Source: Phoronis australis (taxonomy: Eukaryota > Phoronida > Phoronidae). From it: a DNA stretch of 46,063 nt. Below the pieces are notes generated by a model. The model was not told where the DNA came from. It worked only from the letters and a program-made list of their open reading frames with translations, and searched no databases. Numbering within the stretch: position 1 is the stretch's first letter; every line of letters starts with the position of its first letter. Location: NCBI GenBank assembly GCA_002633005.1, contig NMRA01000048.1:938416-984478 (forward strand), given 5' to 3'. Shown one piece after another: positions 34,985 to 45,470 of this stretch. The position numbers and the translations under genes are program-made.

Positions 34985-37900
34985 ATGGGGGAAGGAAGCG
35001 ACGACAGCACACCCAAAGTCCCGCGTCTTGCGAGAGCAATGATGAAACTAGAGGACATGGTTATGGGCCCTGTAGATTGGGTTAAACGTAAGTTAGAGAG
35101 GCTAATATTCTGACTGACTCTGTTGCAAAGTGCAAGGCTAACTAAACTGTACATGGCTTGTGCGGCTTGTGGACTAAGTTGTGCTAGGCAACACGTAGCC
35201 CTTCGGTTGGCCGGTTAGGGGCTACAATTTTTTATACGTTTTTCGTCCTGTGTATTTTAAATGGTAGGCCAAATCCGGTCACCTCATCAAAAATACATTC
35301 CACGCTTAAAACATGACTTAAAAAAGCGCTTACTTTCTTCACTTCACTCAGTCAGTTCAGTGGTCCCTTCTACTGGCACTGGGCGGATATAGCGGTCCCT
35401 GATTTAGAGAACCAGTTTCATCCACTAAGTAACGAGCCATTATTCAGTGAATGCCTGGTTCTCTAAATCCGGGACTACCATATCCGACCAGTGCCCTTTC
35501 TACTTGCTATACACATAGGCGGATTCGGGGGGGGGGGGCTCAGGAGGCCCGGGCCCCCTCCCCCCTTGGCTGCCGCAAAAAATAAAACACCAAGAGTGTA
35601 GGGAAATGTTGAGTTTAATAATTAACCCCGGTAATTAAAATTATACGGCTGAAACCAGATTTAAATGTGTGCAGTTTTAGTGTTTGGGGTGGGCTCAGAT
35701 CCAATTTCAAGTGTCAAATTCGGAACACGGCGCAATCGTAACGGAACTATGGCTAAGTATAGGCTCTCTCGCGATATCCCAGGCGACCAGCAGTGGTGCT
35801 GGGCACTATGACTCTGTTTCCGTCGTCTGCTCCACTGGGCAATGAAGAAAATTACTTCATTTTTTAAAGAAAATGGAATCTTTGTGATGATGAAAAAACA
35901 GAAGCTGCTGGTAAGATGTCAATTTTAATCGAAGCCTTAGCGATTCACTCAAAAACTCATAATTCTTTCTTTGTCAAACCTTAACTTAAGATGATTTCCA
36001 AATGAATCGCGTCATTATTGCCAACACAAAAAAACAGGATTTGGTCTTTTGGGCAATTGAAGACTATTTTAAATACAACAAATTTGTTTCGAACTGATTG
36101 CACTAAATATAAAACATGTAATAAGCATTACAAAAAGAAGGTTTCGCTCGCAAACGCTGTGAACCATAAACACGTAGGTAGTAGTAAATTCCTTCCAGCT
36201 CAAACAAATAGCAAACTTTTTTTCGAGCTATCCCTCGTTCAGTTGTCAAAATTATCTACAAAGTGCAATGCAAGTGCAATCATCTCGACATCAGTCACTG
36301 GCAGAGCAAGAGGCCAGGGGCCCGTTCCAAGAAACTGACTTAAGTTCATTTTTGACTTAAGTCTAAGCTTTGTCTTAACTTCCAATCTTTGAAACTTCCA
36401 CATCCGGTAAGTTTGTCAAAATTAAGACAAAGCATACGTCAAACACTTAAATTAAGCCTAAGATCTCTCCCTTGAAATGAATTTGAGACAAATTTAACTT
36501 TTATTTTAAAATTTAGTAAAATTTAAGAATTGTCTTAGCTAAGTCAGTTTTGTTGGAACGGGCCCCTGTTCTGTAGCGCGTCCACCCACTTAAAGTTAAT
36601 ACAAGTGCACTGCCTTCAGAAAACAAGGTTAAAAAAGGCCCCTATAATCAGTGTAAAACAAGCTCGTGCCATTCAATTATATTAGTTATTTCTGTACCAA
36701 ATTTACGACAGTTTCTTGCAACAATCTTGTCGTGCATATCGTATCGTAGTGTACTTCCAACTTCATAGTAGTCATTGTCGTTGCTCAAGGTAGTTGAAAA
36801 TTTAAAGCTACGTCGGACGCCATCTTGGATCTCTAAGCAAACTAGGTACAGACTAGAGAGTGATCGCAAGTGCTCGTCTTCGCTAAAATGTGTTTAAGAA
36901 GCAAGCGAGCACCTTCTTACCTAATTGAACAGTCTTAGTCATAGTCACCACTGCACTAGCTACTCACTGGTGATGAGTTGAAGTAGGACTGTCTCAGATT
37001 ATACAGAGACACTTGAATCTCAATGTATTTACCTACAATGCTGCATCATCTGTCAAGCATAATTCTGGCCTTGTTTTGGTGCCATTGGAATTTCTTATTT
37101 TATTTGTTTGTGCTGTGCTTATTTCATTATTTTTCTCGACTGCGTAATTAATTATATTCGACCTTCAGCAAAATGCTACTGCTGTGGTATGGCCTGGGAC
37201 TACAAAGGGTGAAAGTTGGATAAACTTGAGAAGTGATGGTGGATGCAATATTTTGTAACATGAATCCTAGAATCAGCCTAACATTACTAAAATGAGGCCA
37301 ATGTAAAAATGCATTTTCTTACCTACACCTGTTATGATTTGTAGCCAACTGGACCAGTGGGCTGTGTCTTTAGTCTCAGACTTGCTCTCGTGTTTCTGTC
37401 GAATTCCCTCATCCATCTTATGACAAGTTTTGTATAGGTAGAAAAGGGCTTTAAATGATTGACTACCAGTCACACTCCTGGGCTCAGACAAGTGAAATTG
37501 GCAAAGCATTACTTTAGAGCTATGTATAGATTACCACGATCATCTGTCCAACACATTGTGTCCTAAATGGATGAAATTCTGCTTTTATGAAATATGAATG
37601 TATTTTTCAGGTGATTGGAAAGTTTGTTATATGCTGAATCTGTTTCAGACTCTGTTGTGGAACCCATGCGAAGTAAAAATAAACAATACTACTATCACAG
37701 GAAGATGAGGAGGGTGCCCACTGTAGACGAGTGTTACACAGATGATTTTCCTTGCATATTCGAAGCTGAGGAACAATTCAAGAGGGATAAGTGTGTATTA
37801 TTATATCTAGTGGAATAAATGGTTGTGACTAAATTTTATACTGTTTTCTAGTAAATAATAAAGAAGTATATGTTTATATAGGTTACATGCTGACATCTTT

Positions 37901-39711
37901 TCCATCTACACGCCATGAAAATAATAGCTGTTTTGTGTAGTTATTTCACTTGTCTCAGGCAGATCTTAGAATTTGGTGGGCAAAATGTAGGGTTTCCTAA
38001 AAATGTAATCACGATATTTATGTAATGACTGGGAACTAAGTTTCTGTAAGAAATTGTAATATTCTGCATACGTTTATTTTTTATTTCATGACCGTTATGC
38101 AGAACAGTGCATAAAGAATAGTATGTGAAAGTTTCATATGAATTTGGTCAGCCATTTCTGAGATGTGTGTTCCAAAGTTGGCCAAATTTGGAATTTTTCT
38201 AGGGTCGTACTGTACCTTAACTTGTCTGAGAATGGGCATCCTGTCTTTGTGTAGCAACTGATGTTAAGTCTGAGCGATAGTGACAATCGTATTTGTATCT
38301 CTCTGGCCTAGCATTTTTTCCTATGACAGCTGAGCTGTAATCTTAGTACAAGACCCTCTTTTGTTCCAAGGAGATATAAGCGAAAGAATAGCTGCAGTTA
38401 AAAATGTTATCAGTAGCAGTTCTTTATTCCTTTATTCAAGTGCAAATTTGATGTTTAAACTGTTTCATAAATGTGATTTGGTTTAGAGTTGTTCTTGGCT
38501 TTCGTTTCAGGAAAGTGGATGCCAATATACTCAACATATTACGTCAGCGCAAGATGGAGTGCATGTTTTACTACGGCCCTGACGCTGACACCAAGTGTAC
38601 AAAGGTGACAGAAGATTACGAGCTGGCCGCCGCCAACCACTTTGCAAAGTGTGAGTATGGCTTAATCATACTGCGGCAGTTATGTAATGTCAACAATAAT
38701 TTGACACGCTCATGCAAGTAAAATTTAAAATAAAATCTTAGAAGAGGAGAAAACATTCGTAAATATGTAGTTGGTTATAATGTGTATTTTTAATGATCCT
38801 CTTGATTTTACCTGATAATGTCTAATGTTTTTTATTTCAATATTATTACTGTTTCATGAATGTTTCTAAAGGCAGGAATTAAACATGTTTGTTTGGGATT
38901 CAATTTGGGTCCTTGGGATGGTCAACACATTTATGTTTAGTAGAAAAGCTCATTGTGAGCGAGAGGTCTTTTCATACTCTGTAGAGCCTTCACATTTGCA
39001 CAGTGATGGCATCCCACTGTGATACAAGTTAACATCTTATAAGTAAGAATTAGTAGTTTTGTTACACACCATAAATTGGTCACATTAGGCCCAAAAAAGC
39101 TAAGTTGATTCTGGTCTTCGATGACTCATTTCGAGACCTGTGCTCACTGACTAAAAAAAATTGTCCATCTGCCTCAATTTCAGCCAAGGTTTTTGTGTGT
39201 TTTTTGAAAAGCGGCTCAAAGTCACTTAAACAAGGGCAAGTAAGGTTTGCCAAGCAGTGAGTAAAAAATCCTGCATCATTTTTGCTCATCTCTTGTAGAT
39301 TTTCTTTTTTGAAAAAGTAAGCAACTAAAACAATAGTACGCTTGAGACTCGATTTTCAAAAAATACAGAGAGACCAGAACCAATTACGCTTCCTTTAGCC
39401 TTACATGACCTTGAGTTTAAATTTAAAAAGATCTCTGTCCCGACTGGGGCTGGAACCCGAAACTTTCTTAGTTTATACCAGCACAATTATATGCAAGTTG
39501 GCATCTTATCGTAACAAGGAAATGTGAGTTGCGAGTCTTAACTCTTAATCTGTGGCTCCCTCTAGTGTCCATGTTTGTTACAGATGGTGATTTAGGTGCT
39601 CTGCCTCGTGTTATACAGGCCTACATGAAGCAGAAACATCAAATGTTATGGGAAAGGCGACACAAGATGTCATTAGTTACTGGACAACCCATTGACGTGC
39701 AGGAAGATTAG
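34985..39711 (+). CDS. NDUFB10: NDUFB10, complex I subunit PDSW
   Basis: This is an accessory subunit of mitochondrial NADH dehydrogenase (complex I), on the intermembrane-space side of the membrane arm. Exons 34985-35087, 37649-37790, 38511-38650 and 39584-39711 join in phase to 170 residues and a TAG stop (human: 172). Conserved parts are the YYYHRKMRRVP block, C-X6-C in ECYTDDFPC, FEAEEQFKRDK, a second pair C-X11-C in ECMFYYGPDADTKC, and a C-terminal segment rich in Arg/Lys/Met. The four cysteines match those of vertebrate NDUFB10, which form disulfides. There is no cleavable presequence, as expected. The N-terminal 35 residues are poorly conserved; ATG 34985 is the only start in frame in that exon before the methionines at codons 19, 20, 25 and 27. 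Confidence 0.95.
35375..35495. mobile_element. Inverted-repeat MITE with 9-bp target duplication (MULE-like)
   Basis: Arms of about 40 bp start GGCACTGGGCGGATAT and, on the other strand, GGCACTGGTCGGATAT, and both reach ATTTAGAGAACCAG. The flanks are CCTTCTACT (left) and CTTTCTACT (right), 8 of 9 identical. A 9-bp duplication and long arms are typical of Mutator-like elements. It is in NDUFB10 intron 1 and has no open frame. Confidence 0.75.
35514..36185 (+). mobile_element. hAT-like DNA transposon remnant, copy 2
   Basis: It starts CATAGGCGGATTCGG with poly-G, like copy 1 at 27686. It aligns with it through AATTAACCCCGGTAATTAAA, GTGTCAAATTCGGAACACGG and later TTTTAAATACAACAAATTTG. The extra 35794-36044 carries ATG followed by K-K-I-T-S-F-F-K, resembling the N terminus of some TTF/ZMYM-related hAT transposases, but the frame breaks soon after. 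The right end was not found. It lies in NDUFB10 intron 1. Confidence 0.65.
36315..36568. mobile_element. MITE with CAGGGGCCCGTTCCA ends
   Basis: The left end CAGGGGCCCGTTCCAAGAAA and the reverse complement of the right end CAGGGGCCCGTTCCAACAAA match over about 28 bp and continue into ACTGACTTA. The interior is AT-rich with GACTTAAG-type repeats. It is 254 bp, with no transposase and no clear target duplication. It lies just after the copy 2 remnant in NDUFB10 intron 1. Confidence 0.8.
38100..38190. repeat. Dispersed repeat shared with 26398-26485
   Basis: The reverse complement contains GGCCAACTTTGGAACA, ATGGCTGACCAAATTCATAT and GAAACTTTCA, matching the intergenic block at 26398 in order. 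It is in NDUFB10 intron 2. Confidence 0.5.
39430..39510 (-). repeat. Possible SINE fragment with B-box
   Basis: On the minus strand TTTCGGGTTCCAGCCCCAGT resembles a tRNA-type B box followed by the CAGTCGGGAC motif seen after B boxes in several SINE families (from memory). No convincing A box was found. It lies about 75 bp before the last NDUFB10 exon. Confidence 0.3.
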
Positions 39712-39738
39712 ATTAGTTCATTAATTCTGACTTTTGGT

Positions 39739-39744
39739 AATAAA
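39739..39744 (+). terminator. NDUFB10 polyadenylation signal
   Basis: AATAAA lies 27 nt after the NDUFB10 stop, giving a very short 3'UTR. Confidence 0.65.
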
Positions 39745-40530
39745 TCAATGCATTACTCTCAAGGCTTAACCCGTTACCCATTTGGACATGCCATTGGCCA
39801 GTTTTAGTTGTTATGGGGACCATTTATTCCCATAGCCTGCATATGTATGCCAGGCTTTGTATCATGTTCAAAGAAATCAATCAATGGTGACCAGACACCA
39901 CATTTGGTATTATTAGATGTCCAAGTTGGAAGATCTAATTTTGGCTTCTATCTCAAATTGTAGAGGAATTCTATTGCCATAGACATACAATGCCCGTTAT
40001 CTATTCAAGTGCACTGTCTATTAAATAATAATATGATAATGTTACACTGCCCTGTGCATTTATAGTGCGATCCATACCAACCGTGCTTGTACTTGTTTCA
40101 ATTAGCTTTATGAGCCACATCATTTCTTAAGGTCTAGTGGTTGACATAACATTCACCAGGGGGCGCTAATGAAGAAAGGTTCCTCTTTCATTACTTAAAC
40201 AGATGATGAGCATTAAGAGTTTCTATGGACTAATAGTCCCACATTAATACTACACAGGACTGCATGCATCTCTACAAGACTGCATGCATCTCTACAGGAC
40301 TGCATGCATCTCTACAGGAATTAGTTATTGTAGTCACCCATTGTGGCGTAACAAAGAGTGGTTGTTTTTGCGTGTGGAGTTGAAGTCGGAAAAATGATTG
40401 GATATTAGAAATAAAATGTGTTTGGAGATAAACTGTACGTTATTTGTTTAAGTTTGGTGCCTTAGTATTGGGTCAGAGAGAAACAACTGAAAAACAATTT
40501 TGATATAAGATATGGTTTTAACAACAAAAA
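39745..40530. other. Intergenic sequence after NDUFB10
   Basis: No gene is recognised. A 20-bp unit (CTACAGGACTGCATGCATCT) is repeated three times at about 40250-40319. The stretch ends near an AATAAA on the minus strand (40540-40535) that could end the phosphatase gene. Confidence 0.55.
40250..40319 (+). repeat. 20-bp tandem repeat x3
   Basis: The unit GACTGCATGCATCTCTACAG has three copies and a partial fourth; one copy has AAG for AGG. Confidence 0.85.
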
Positions 40531-41582
40531 TAACTTTATTTCCGAACAACAACACATGACAACAATAAAACATATTTCAGTAAGTAGTTGATTACCTACA
40601 AAATCACAGTTTTCATTTGTTAATAATGTTCATTCAACTTAAATGTGTTGAAATACTGACAATTTAAAGACTATGTGAAAACAAACCTCCAAATACCACA
40701 CATAGAAAGTTTTGGTAGTCTCAAACACAGATATTTGAAGTGAACACAAAACAATTGCACAAAAGTACCATAATTATCTCTTGCCACCTGCAGCTTGCAA
40801 AAATCTTACTAAAAGCAGAAACTGACTATCAAGGATAACGCAAGACTAGATTCTCAAAAAACATGCCATTCCATTATGAACCTGTTTAAATTACACGATT
40901 TTACTACCTGGACATAAAACCCAAGTAATACCTAATACATAAATTTCCTTCTGACCACGTTCAATAATAATCTATAGTAACCTGCAAGTGAACATGCCAT
41001 TGCAAAAGTTTGACTGCTTTAATGTCTGAGTGACACTGTACATGTACTGTACACAGGTTACTGGTCCCTTAGTGTCTACCAATGAGGTTAATAGCAATAA
41101 AAATGTGTTCAATGATTTGGTATACATGTTTGTGTTTCCAAATTGTGCCAGTTTTATTGAACACTTAAACATGTGCAAGTTGGACATGTGTAAGTCAGTT
41201 TTCATTTAACTTGGACTGAGTTCTGCTAATTCTGGTTAATATGCAGTTAGCTCTTCAGACAAGTACAATCTACACTTAATGTCTCGGTCTAGTTACATAG
41301 GACTTACAATTATGTATTAAATGTAGTCACAAGCAATTGCTTTTGCAGCAACAAAGCTCTATCTCTTGCTGTTTTCTGAATTAGGAATTGAGAGTCAAAG
41401 ACTGCATTTTTCAAAAAAAGTAGTGATAGACGGTCACAAGAGTAACATGCCAGTGCCACAATTCCTGGGGTACACTCTTGTTTTTTGAAGCAAGCATGGA
41501 GTCCCCTACAGAGCAGCAGGGAACTACCGTGACAAGAAACAAAAACTTCATGTCTGAGTACTAAATACGCATTACTACAGTG

Positions 41583-41798
41583 TAGTGTCTGACCAATGGG
41601 GGTTACATGTTGTGCATGTAGTGTCTGACCAATGGGGGTTACATGTTGTGCATATAGTGTCTGACCAATGGGGGTTACATGTTGTGCATGTAGTGTCTGA
41701 CCAATGGGGGTTACATGTTGTGCATGTAGTGTCTGACCAATGGGGGTTACATGTTGTGCATATAGTGTCTGACCAATGGGGGTTACATGTTGTGCATG
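41583..41798 (+). repeat. 36-bp tandem repeat x6
   Basis: The unit TAGTGTCTGACCAATGGGGG then TTACATGTTGTGCATG is repeated six times, with CATG/CATA alternation at the unit end. It leaves frames open on both strands with no sign of coding. Confidence 0.95.
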
Positions 41799-42394
41799 TG
41801 GAATTGTAGGAAATACAATATGAAAAATGAGCAAGCAAGACTAGGTCAAAGAAGCATACCATGGCAACTTAGACAGAAACAAGTACAGGAGATGATTCTG
41901 TCTCTTATCACAAACCAAATAAAATGCACTACAATTTCTTGCACAAGATAGTAGTCTCCAATGCTACAAATTCAGCCACACTTCAGTGTTTGTAATGCTT
42001 GTGTATCCGGTGTCCAATAATACAGCTACATCTGTCCCAAATTTAAAACACTTATTTTGGATTAATTCTTTATGATGGTCAATCCAGTAAACAGAAGTTT
42101 AAAGCGACACAAAATCTAATTTAATTTAATTTAGACAACCTACCAATACAAAATTGATCTCAAATTGACCCTTTGTTAAATTGTAGGTGATTTCAGACCT
42201 TCGAAAGAACTGGCAATTTGTTATTACTCGAGACTAAGCTCTACAGACTGTAAGGTCTCAAGGAATAATGAACTTGGTTCTCATAGAAATCACTCCTCAT
42301 CTGAGCAAGGAACTTGAGACAAGTTGTATAGTGGTAAGGTGTCTAAATGAAGTTTGTTTCTTTGATCAAATGTAGGTTTACAGCCACTTCAGAG

Positions 42395-42633
42395 TACGGT
42401 AAAATCTCACGAATGTTGGGCAAAAATACTTGCAGAAATTTGTCTTTTTTCATTGTTCAATGTCTTCTAACATTCTAATGAATGCCATAGTTTGTCGGAA
42501 TCATTGTCTGACCGTACCTAAGGTATAGAAGCTTAAAAATAATAAAGAATTTATTTGGTATTACTTGTCTTTTATGAAGAAAATAGAATTCCATTTGTCT
42601 GCTATATTGTGTCCTAATTGACGAGATTTTATG
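42395..42633. repeat. MITE, GGTAAAATCTCACC family, copy D
   Basis: Left end TACGGTAAAATCTCACGAAT; right end TGTCCTAATTGACGAGATTTT. It is about 239 bp, close in length and layout to copies A and C in IFT140 introns. Confidence 0.65.
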
Positions 42634-42896
42634 ATGTATTAAAACAGAACCACTACTATCCCCCATGGATGTGGTGAGGTGATAACAGACTTTATTAGAG
42701 TGAGTGCTGTCCATTCAACCAATGCTTTTAATCTAGTACAGGAAATGAAGCTAATGTTCTCAGATTTTGTCAGAACTGATTACCCTGACAACAAAATCTT
42801 TCAGTACTAAGACCAATTACAATGTGCTGCGGAGCTGTATGTTGAAAACATTCCAAAAGCAAAAAGCGTGACATCTGGACCTAGGGGAAAATGTCA

Positions 42897-43160
42897 GCCG
42901 GAATACCTACAGAATGTCACGCCGGAATACCTACAGATGTCACGCCGGAATACCTACAGAATGTCATGCCGGAATACCTACAGAATGTCATGCCGGAATA
43001 CCTACAGAATGTCACGCCGGAATACCTACAGAATGTCAGCCGGAATACCTACAGAATGTCAGCCGGAATACCTACAGAATGTCTGCCGGAATACCTACAG
43101 AATGTCAGCCGGAATACCTACAGAATGTCACGCCGGAATACCTACAGAATGTCACGCCAA
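42897..43160 (+). repeat. 23-25-bp tandem repeat x11
   Basis: The unit GCCGGAATACCTACAGAATG then TCA(C/T/-) is repeated eleven times. Units differ by 1-2 bases in length, so the frame changes along the array. Confidence 0.95.
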
Positions 43161-43596
43161 TGACACTATTTCAATCAAGCCTGTGAAATGAGACGCGCAA
43201 ATAAAGGCATGTATTGTGAAAAGGAGAGAAAACATGCAGTCATGCATTTAACAAAACATGGGTACGTAAATATAATCACTTAATTGAAAAGCGGCTTCAA
43301 AAGCGAGATGTTCAAGCCAAAAGTGGGACAGTTGACAGCTAAGTAGCATGTCCCACATGTAATTCAGGGATTGCACAGATTATGCATCACCATTCTTTAC
43401 TGTGACAGTCACAGTACAGAATGGATGCACAAAATTTGTCACTGCATGTCAGGATACACAATGATCACTACAAAGCATGGTACAGCATTGGCTCATCTTA
43501 GTTATAACACGTTGCAGTACACACTGTTTTACTTTGTCTGTGGCAGCACTGTTTTATCACAGAAATTAATACGACCACCTAACAGTCACCTCTTCT

Positions 43597-45470
43597 CTAT
43601 TTCTTTGAACCTCTCTTGTTTTCACTTGATATGTATTTTTCACCTTTGTCAGGCTGCAAGAAATAAAACAAAATCATGGGGTCAATTAAATTCATGATCT
43701 CATCTGCTGTACATATAATACCTCCTCTCATCTGCTGTACATATAATACCTCCTCTCATCTGCTGTACATATAATACCTCCTCTCATCTGCTGTACATAT
43801 AATACCTCCTCTCAAGTTGTCAATAGACAAAGAAGAACATTGTATTAAGTGGTCTTTCAATAATTACCAAAATGTTAAAGTTTATGCTTTTGCATTAATC
43901 ACAACTCAGGAAGTTAATCATGCACAGCAGTAATTTAAAATTCTTTAGCCACTCAAGACCTTCCCTCGTGAATTTTTTCATGGATGTGATATCAATAAAT
44001 GGCAACATTTGGCCAACAGTCTGGTGTTTCATAACATCATAGACTTTTTGATTAATGAAGCTGCAATAAACATACTTCCTGTTCATTACGTACCATTCTC
44101 TGGACTATAAACATACTTCCTGTCCATTACGTACCATTCCCCTGGACTATAAACATGCTTCCTGTTCATTACGTACCATTCTCTGGACTATAAACATACT
44201 TCCTGTCCATTACGTACCATTCCCCTGGACTATAAACATACTTCCTGTCCATTACGTACCAATCCCCTGGACTATAAACATACTTCCTGTCCATTACGTA
44301 CCATTCCCTGGACTATAAACATACTTCTTGTTCATTACGTACCATTCCCCTGGACTGTTAAAAGCTGCCCAAGAAATGTCCAACATCATAATCTGATCTA
44401 GTATCACGTTTGACTAAACTTGACAAGCCTATTGTGTTGGTACACAATGCTGTCAGTGGTAGTAAACGAGTCAGAGCTTACAGTCACACAATGGAATCAG
44501 TCGGTGAAAATTAACTTAATTTCTCTAGAAGTCAACCATTTTTCACCGTTCAAAGTTTTTTTGATAATAGTATTTCTTTCAAAACACTTCTTTTTCACAT
44601 TTGTTGAACATTGTTTGGAAATAGTATTTTTGAATATCGGTTAACGTCAGACGCATTGTTTACAACATAATTGCTGGAATACGTGAACTGATCAGATGAC
44701 CACAATGAGAGAGCTGGACTATGTCAATATTGGTTAGCCAACTTTCTCCCCTTGCTATCACTATTAAACTCGTTACGAACCCGCGCAGAGGAATGAGTAT
44801 CCCGATTGACTGGTCGGCCAATCGGGATATAGCCCTGTCATTTTCAGTTTCAAAGTGGCAAACCAATGTTTACATAGTCCAGCTCTCTTGTCTGCTTTCA
44901 TCCAGCAATTATGTTGTAAATAGCGCACCTGACTCTAACCGATATTTAAAAATACTATTTGCAAATGACTTTCAACAAATGTCGTGAAGTAAATGAGTTT
45001 TGTATGAAATAGTTGCACCAAAAAACTTTGAATGGAGAAGAACGGTTGACTTTCAGAGAAATTGGATGCAACTTTCACCTGCAGATTCCTTTGAACAACT
45101 GTAAGCTCTGACCAGCTTAACCACAGTATTGCATGCCAACACAAACGGCTTGCTTGTCAAGTTTAATCGAGCGTGATACTAGATTAGATCGTGATAGTGG
45201 AAATTTCTTGATTTTTACACTCCAGGAGAATAGTATGTAAAGTGATAAGGACATGGCTGTATCCCAACCAGCCGATCAGTGAAATCAGGATACTCATCCC
45301 ACAGCGCGGTGTGTAACCCAAAAACAGGGTAATGAATAGCTGGGAAAATAATCAGTGTTACTTACTGGGAGTATTTTGAATGAGCATGTCAGGTCCTCAG
45401 ACACAATCATAACGCCAGCGGCATTGTCAAATTCCCCGCAATAATTCGGAGCACTGAACAGTGTCACTAA
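43597..45470 (-). CDS. PP1-type Ser/Thr protein phosphatase catalytic subunit, last two coding exons
   Basis: Exon 45470-45366 encodes [17 protein letters not shown] and continues to [18 protein letters not shown] is the beta12-beta13 loop of PP1; PP2A-type enzymes read SAPNYCYRCGN there. After a 1.7-kb intron with a strong acceptor (TTTTATTTCTTGCAG), exon 43653-43597 adds [18 protein letters not shown] and TAG. The tail is about 18 residues and lacks the TPPR Cdk-phosphorylation motif of vertebrate PP1 tails. The [12 protein letters not shown] segment replaces the usual AGAMMSVDETLM. So this is PP1-like but divergent, possibly a lineage-specific paralogue. The catalytic metal-binding part lies beyond the window on the right. 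The last exon is called from splice site, phase and K/G/Y similarity only. Confidence 0.8.
43698..43809 (+). repeat. 28-bp tandem repeat x4
   Basis: The unit CTCATCTGCTGTACATATAA then TACCTCCT has four exact copies. It lies in the last intron of the PP1-like gene, about 45 bp upstream of the final acceptor. Confidence 0.95.
44063..44358 (+). repeat. 42-bp tandem repeat, about 7 copies
   Basis: The unit CTATAAACATACTTCCTGTC then CATTACGTACCATTCCCCTGGA varies at TTC/TCC and CCCC/TCT. It lies in the last intron of the PP1-like gene. Confidence 0.93.
44385..45200. repeat. Long inverted repeat (foldback element)
   Basis: The left arm (about 44385-44760) and the reverse complement of the right arm (about 45200-44860) match over some 350 bp. 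Shared blocks in order are ATCTAGTATCACG, TAAACTTGACAAGC, CAGAGCTTACAGT, AATTTCTCT, AAATAGTATTTTT, ACAACATAATTGCTGG and GAGAGCTGGACTATGT. The centre has a smaller palindrome (ATCCCGATTG...CAATCGGGAT). Arms are diverged, so it is not recent. A single arm is in an IFT140 intron at 13735. Confidence 0.85.
45240..45315. repeat. Tail piece of the foldback family
   Basis: GATCAGTGAAATCAGGATAC and CTCATCCCACAG match the tail of the repeat at 14140-14185. It stops about 50 bp before the 3' end of the PP1-like exon. Confidence 0.7.

Larger units (their letters stand above)
40535..43596 (-). other. Possible long 3'UTR of the PP1-like gene
   Basis: On the minus strand, after the TAG at 43599-43597, no further coding exon is seen. 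AATAAA hexamers occur at several places, the farthest at 40540-40535. If that one is used the UTR is about 3 kb and contains two minisatellites and MITE copy D. A shorter UTR is equally possible. Confidence 0.35.

Noticed and set aside
41310-41862. Cys/His-rich minus-strand frames (CTTCNPHWSD repeats)
   Set aside because: Looks like a zinc-finger pattern but is only the 36-bp repeat read in frame; the opposite strand is open too.
42868-43191. PEYLQNV-type repeated peptide
   Set aside because: A 23-25-bp array whose frame slips along the repeat; no start context or family.
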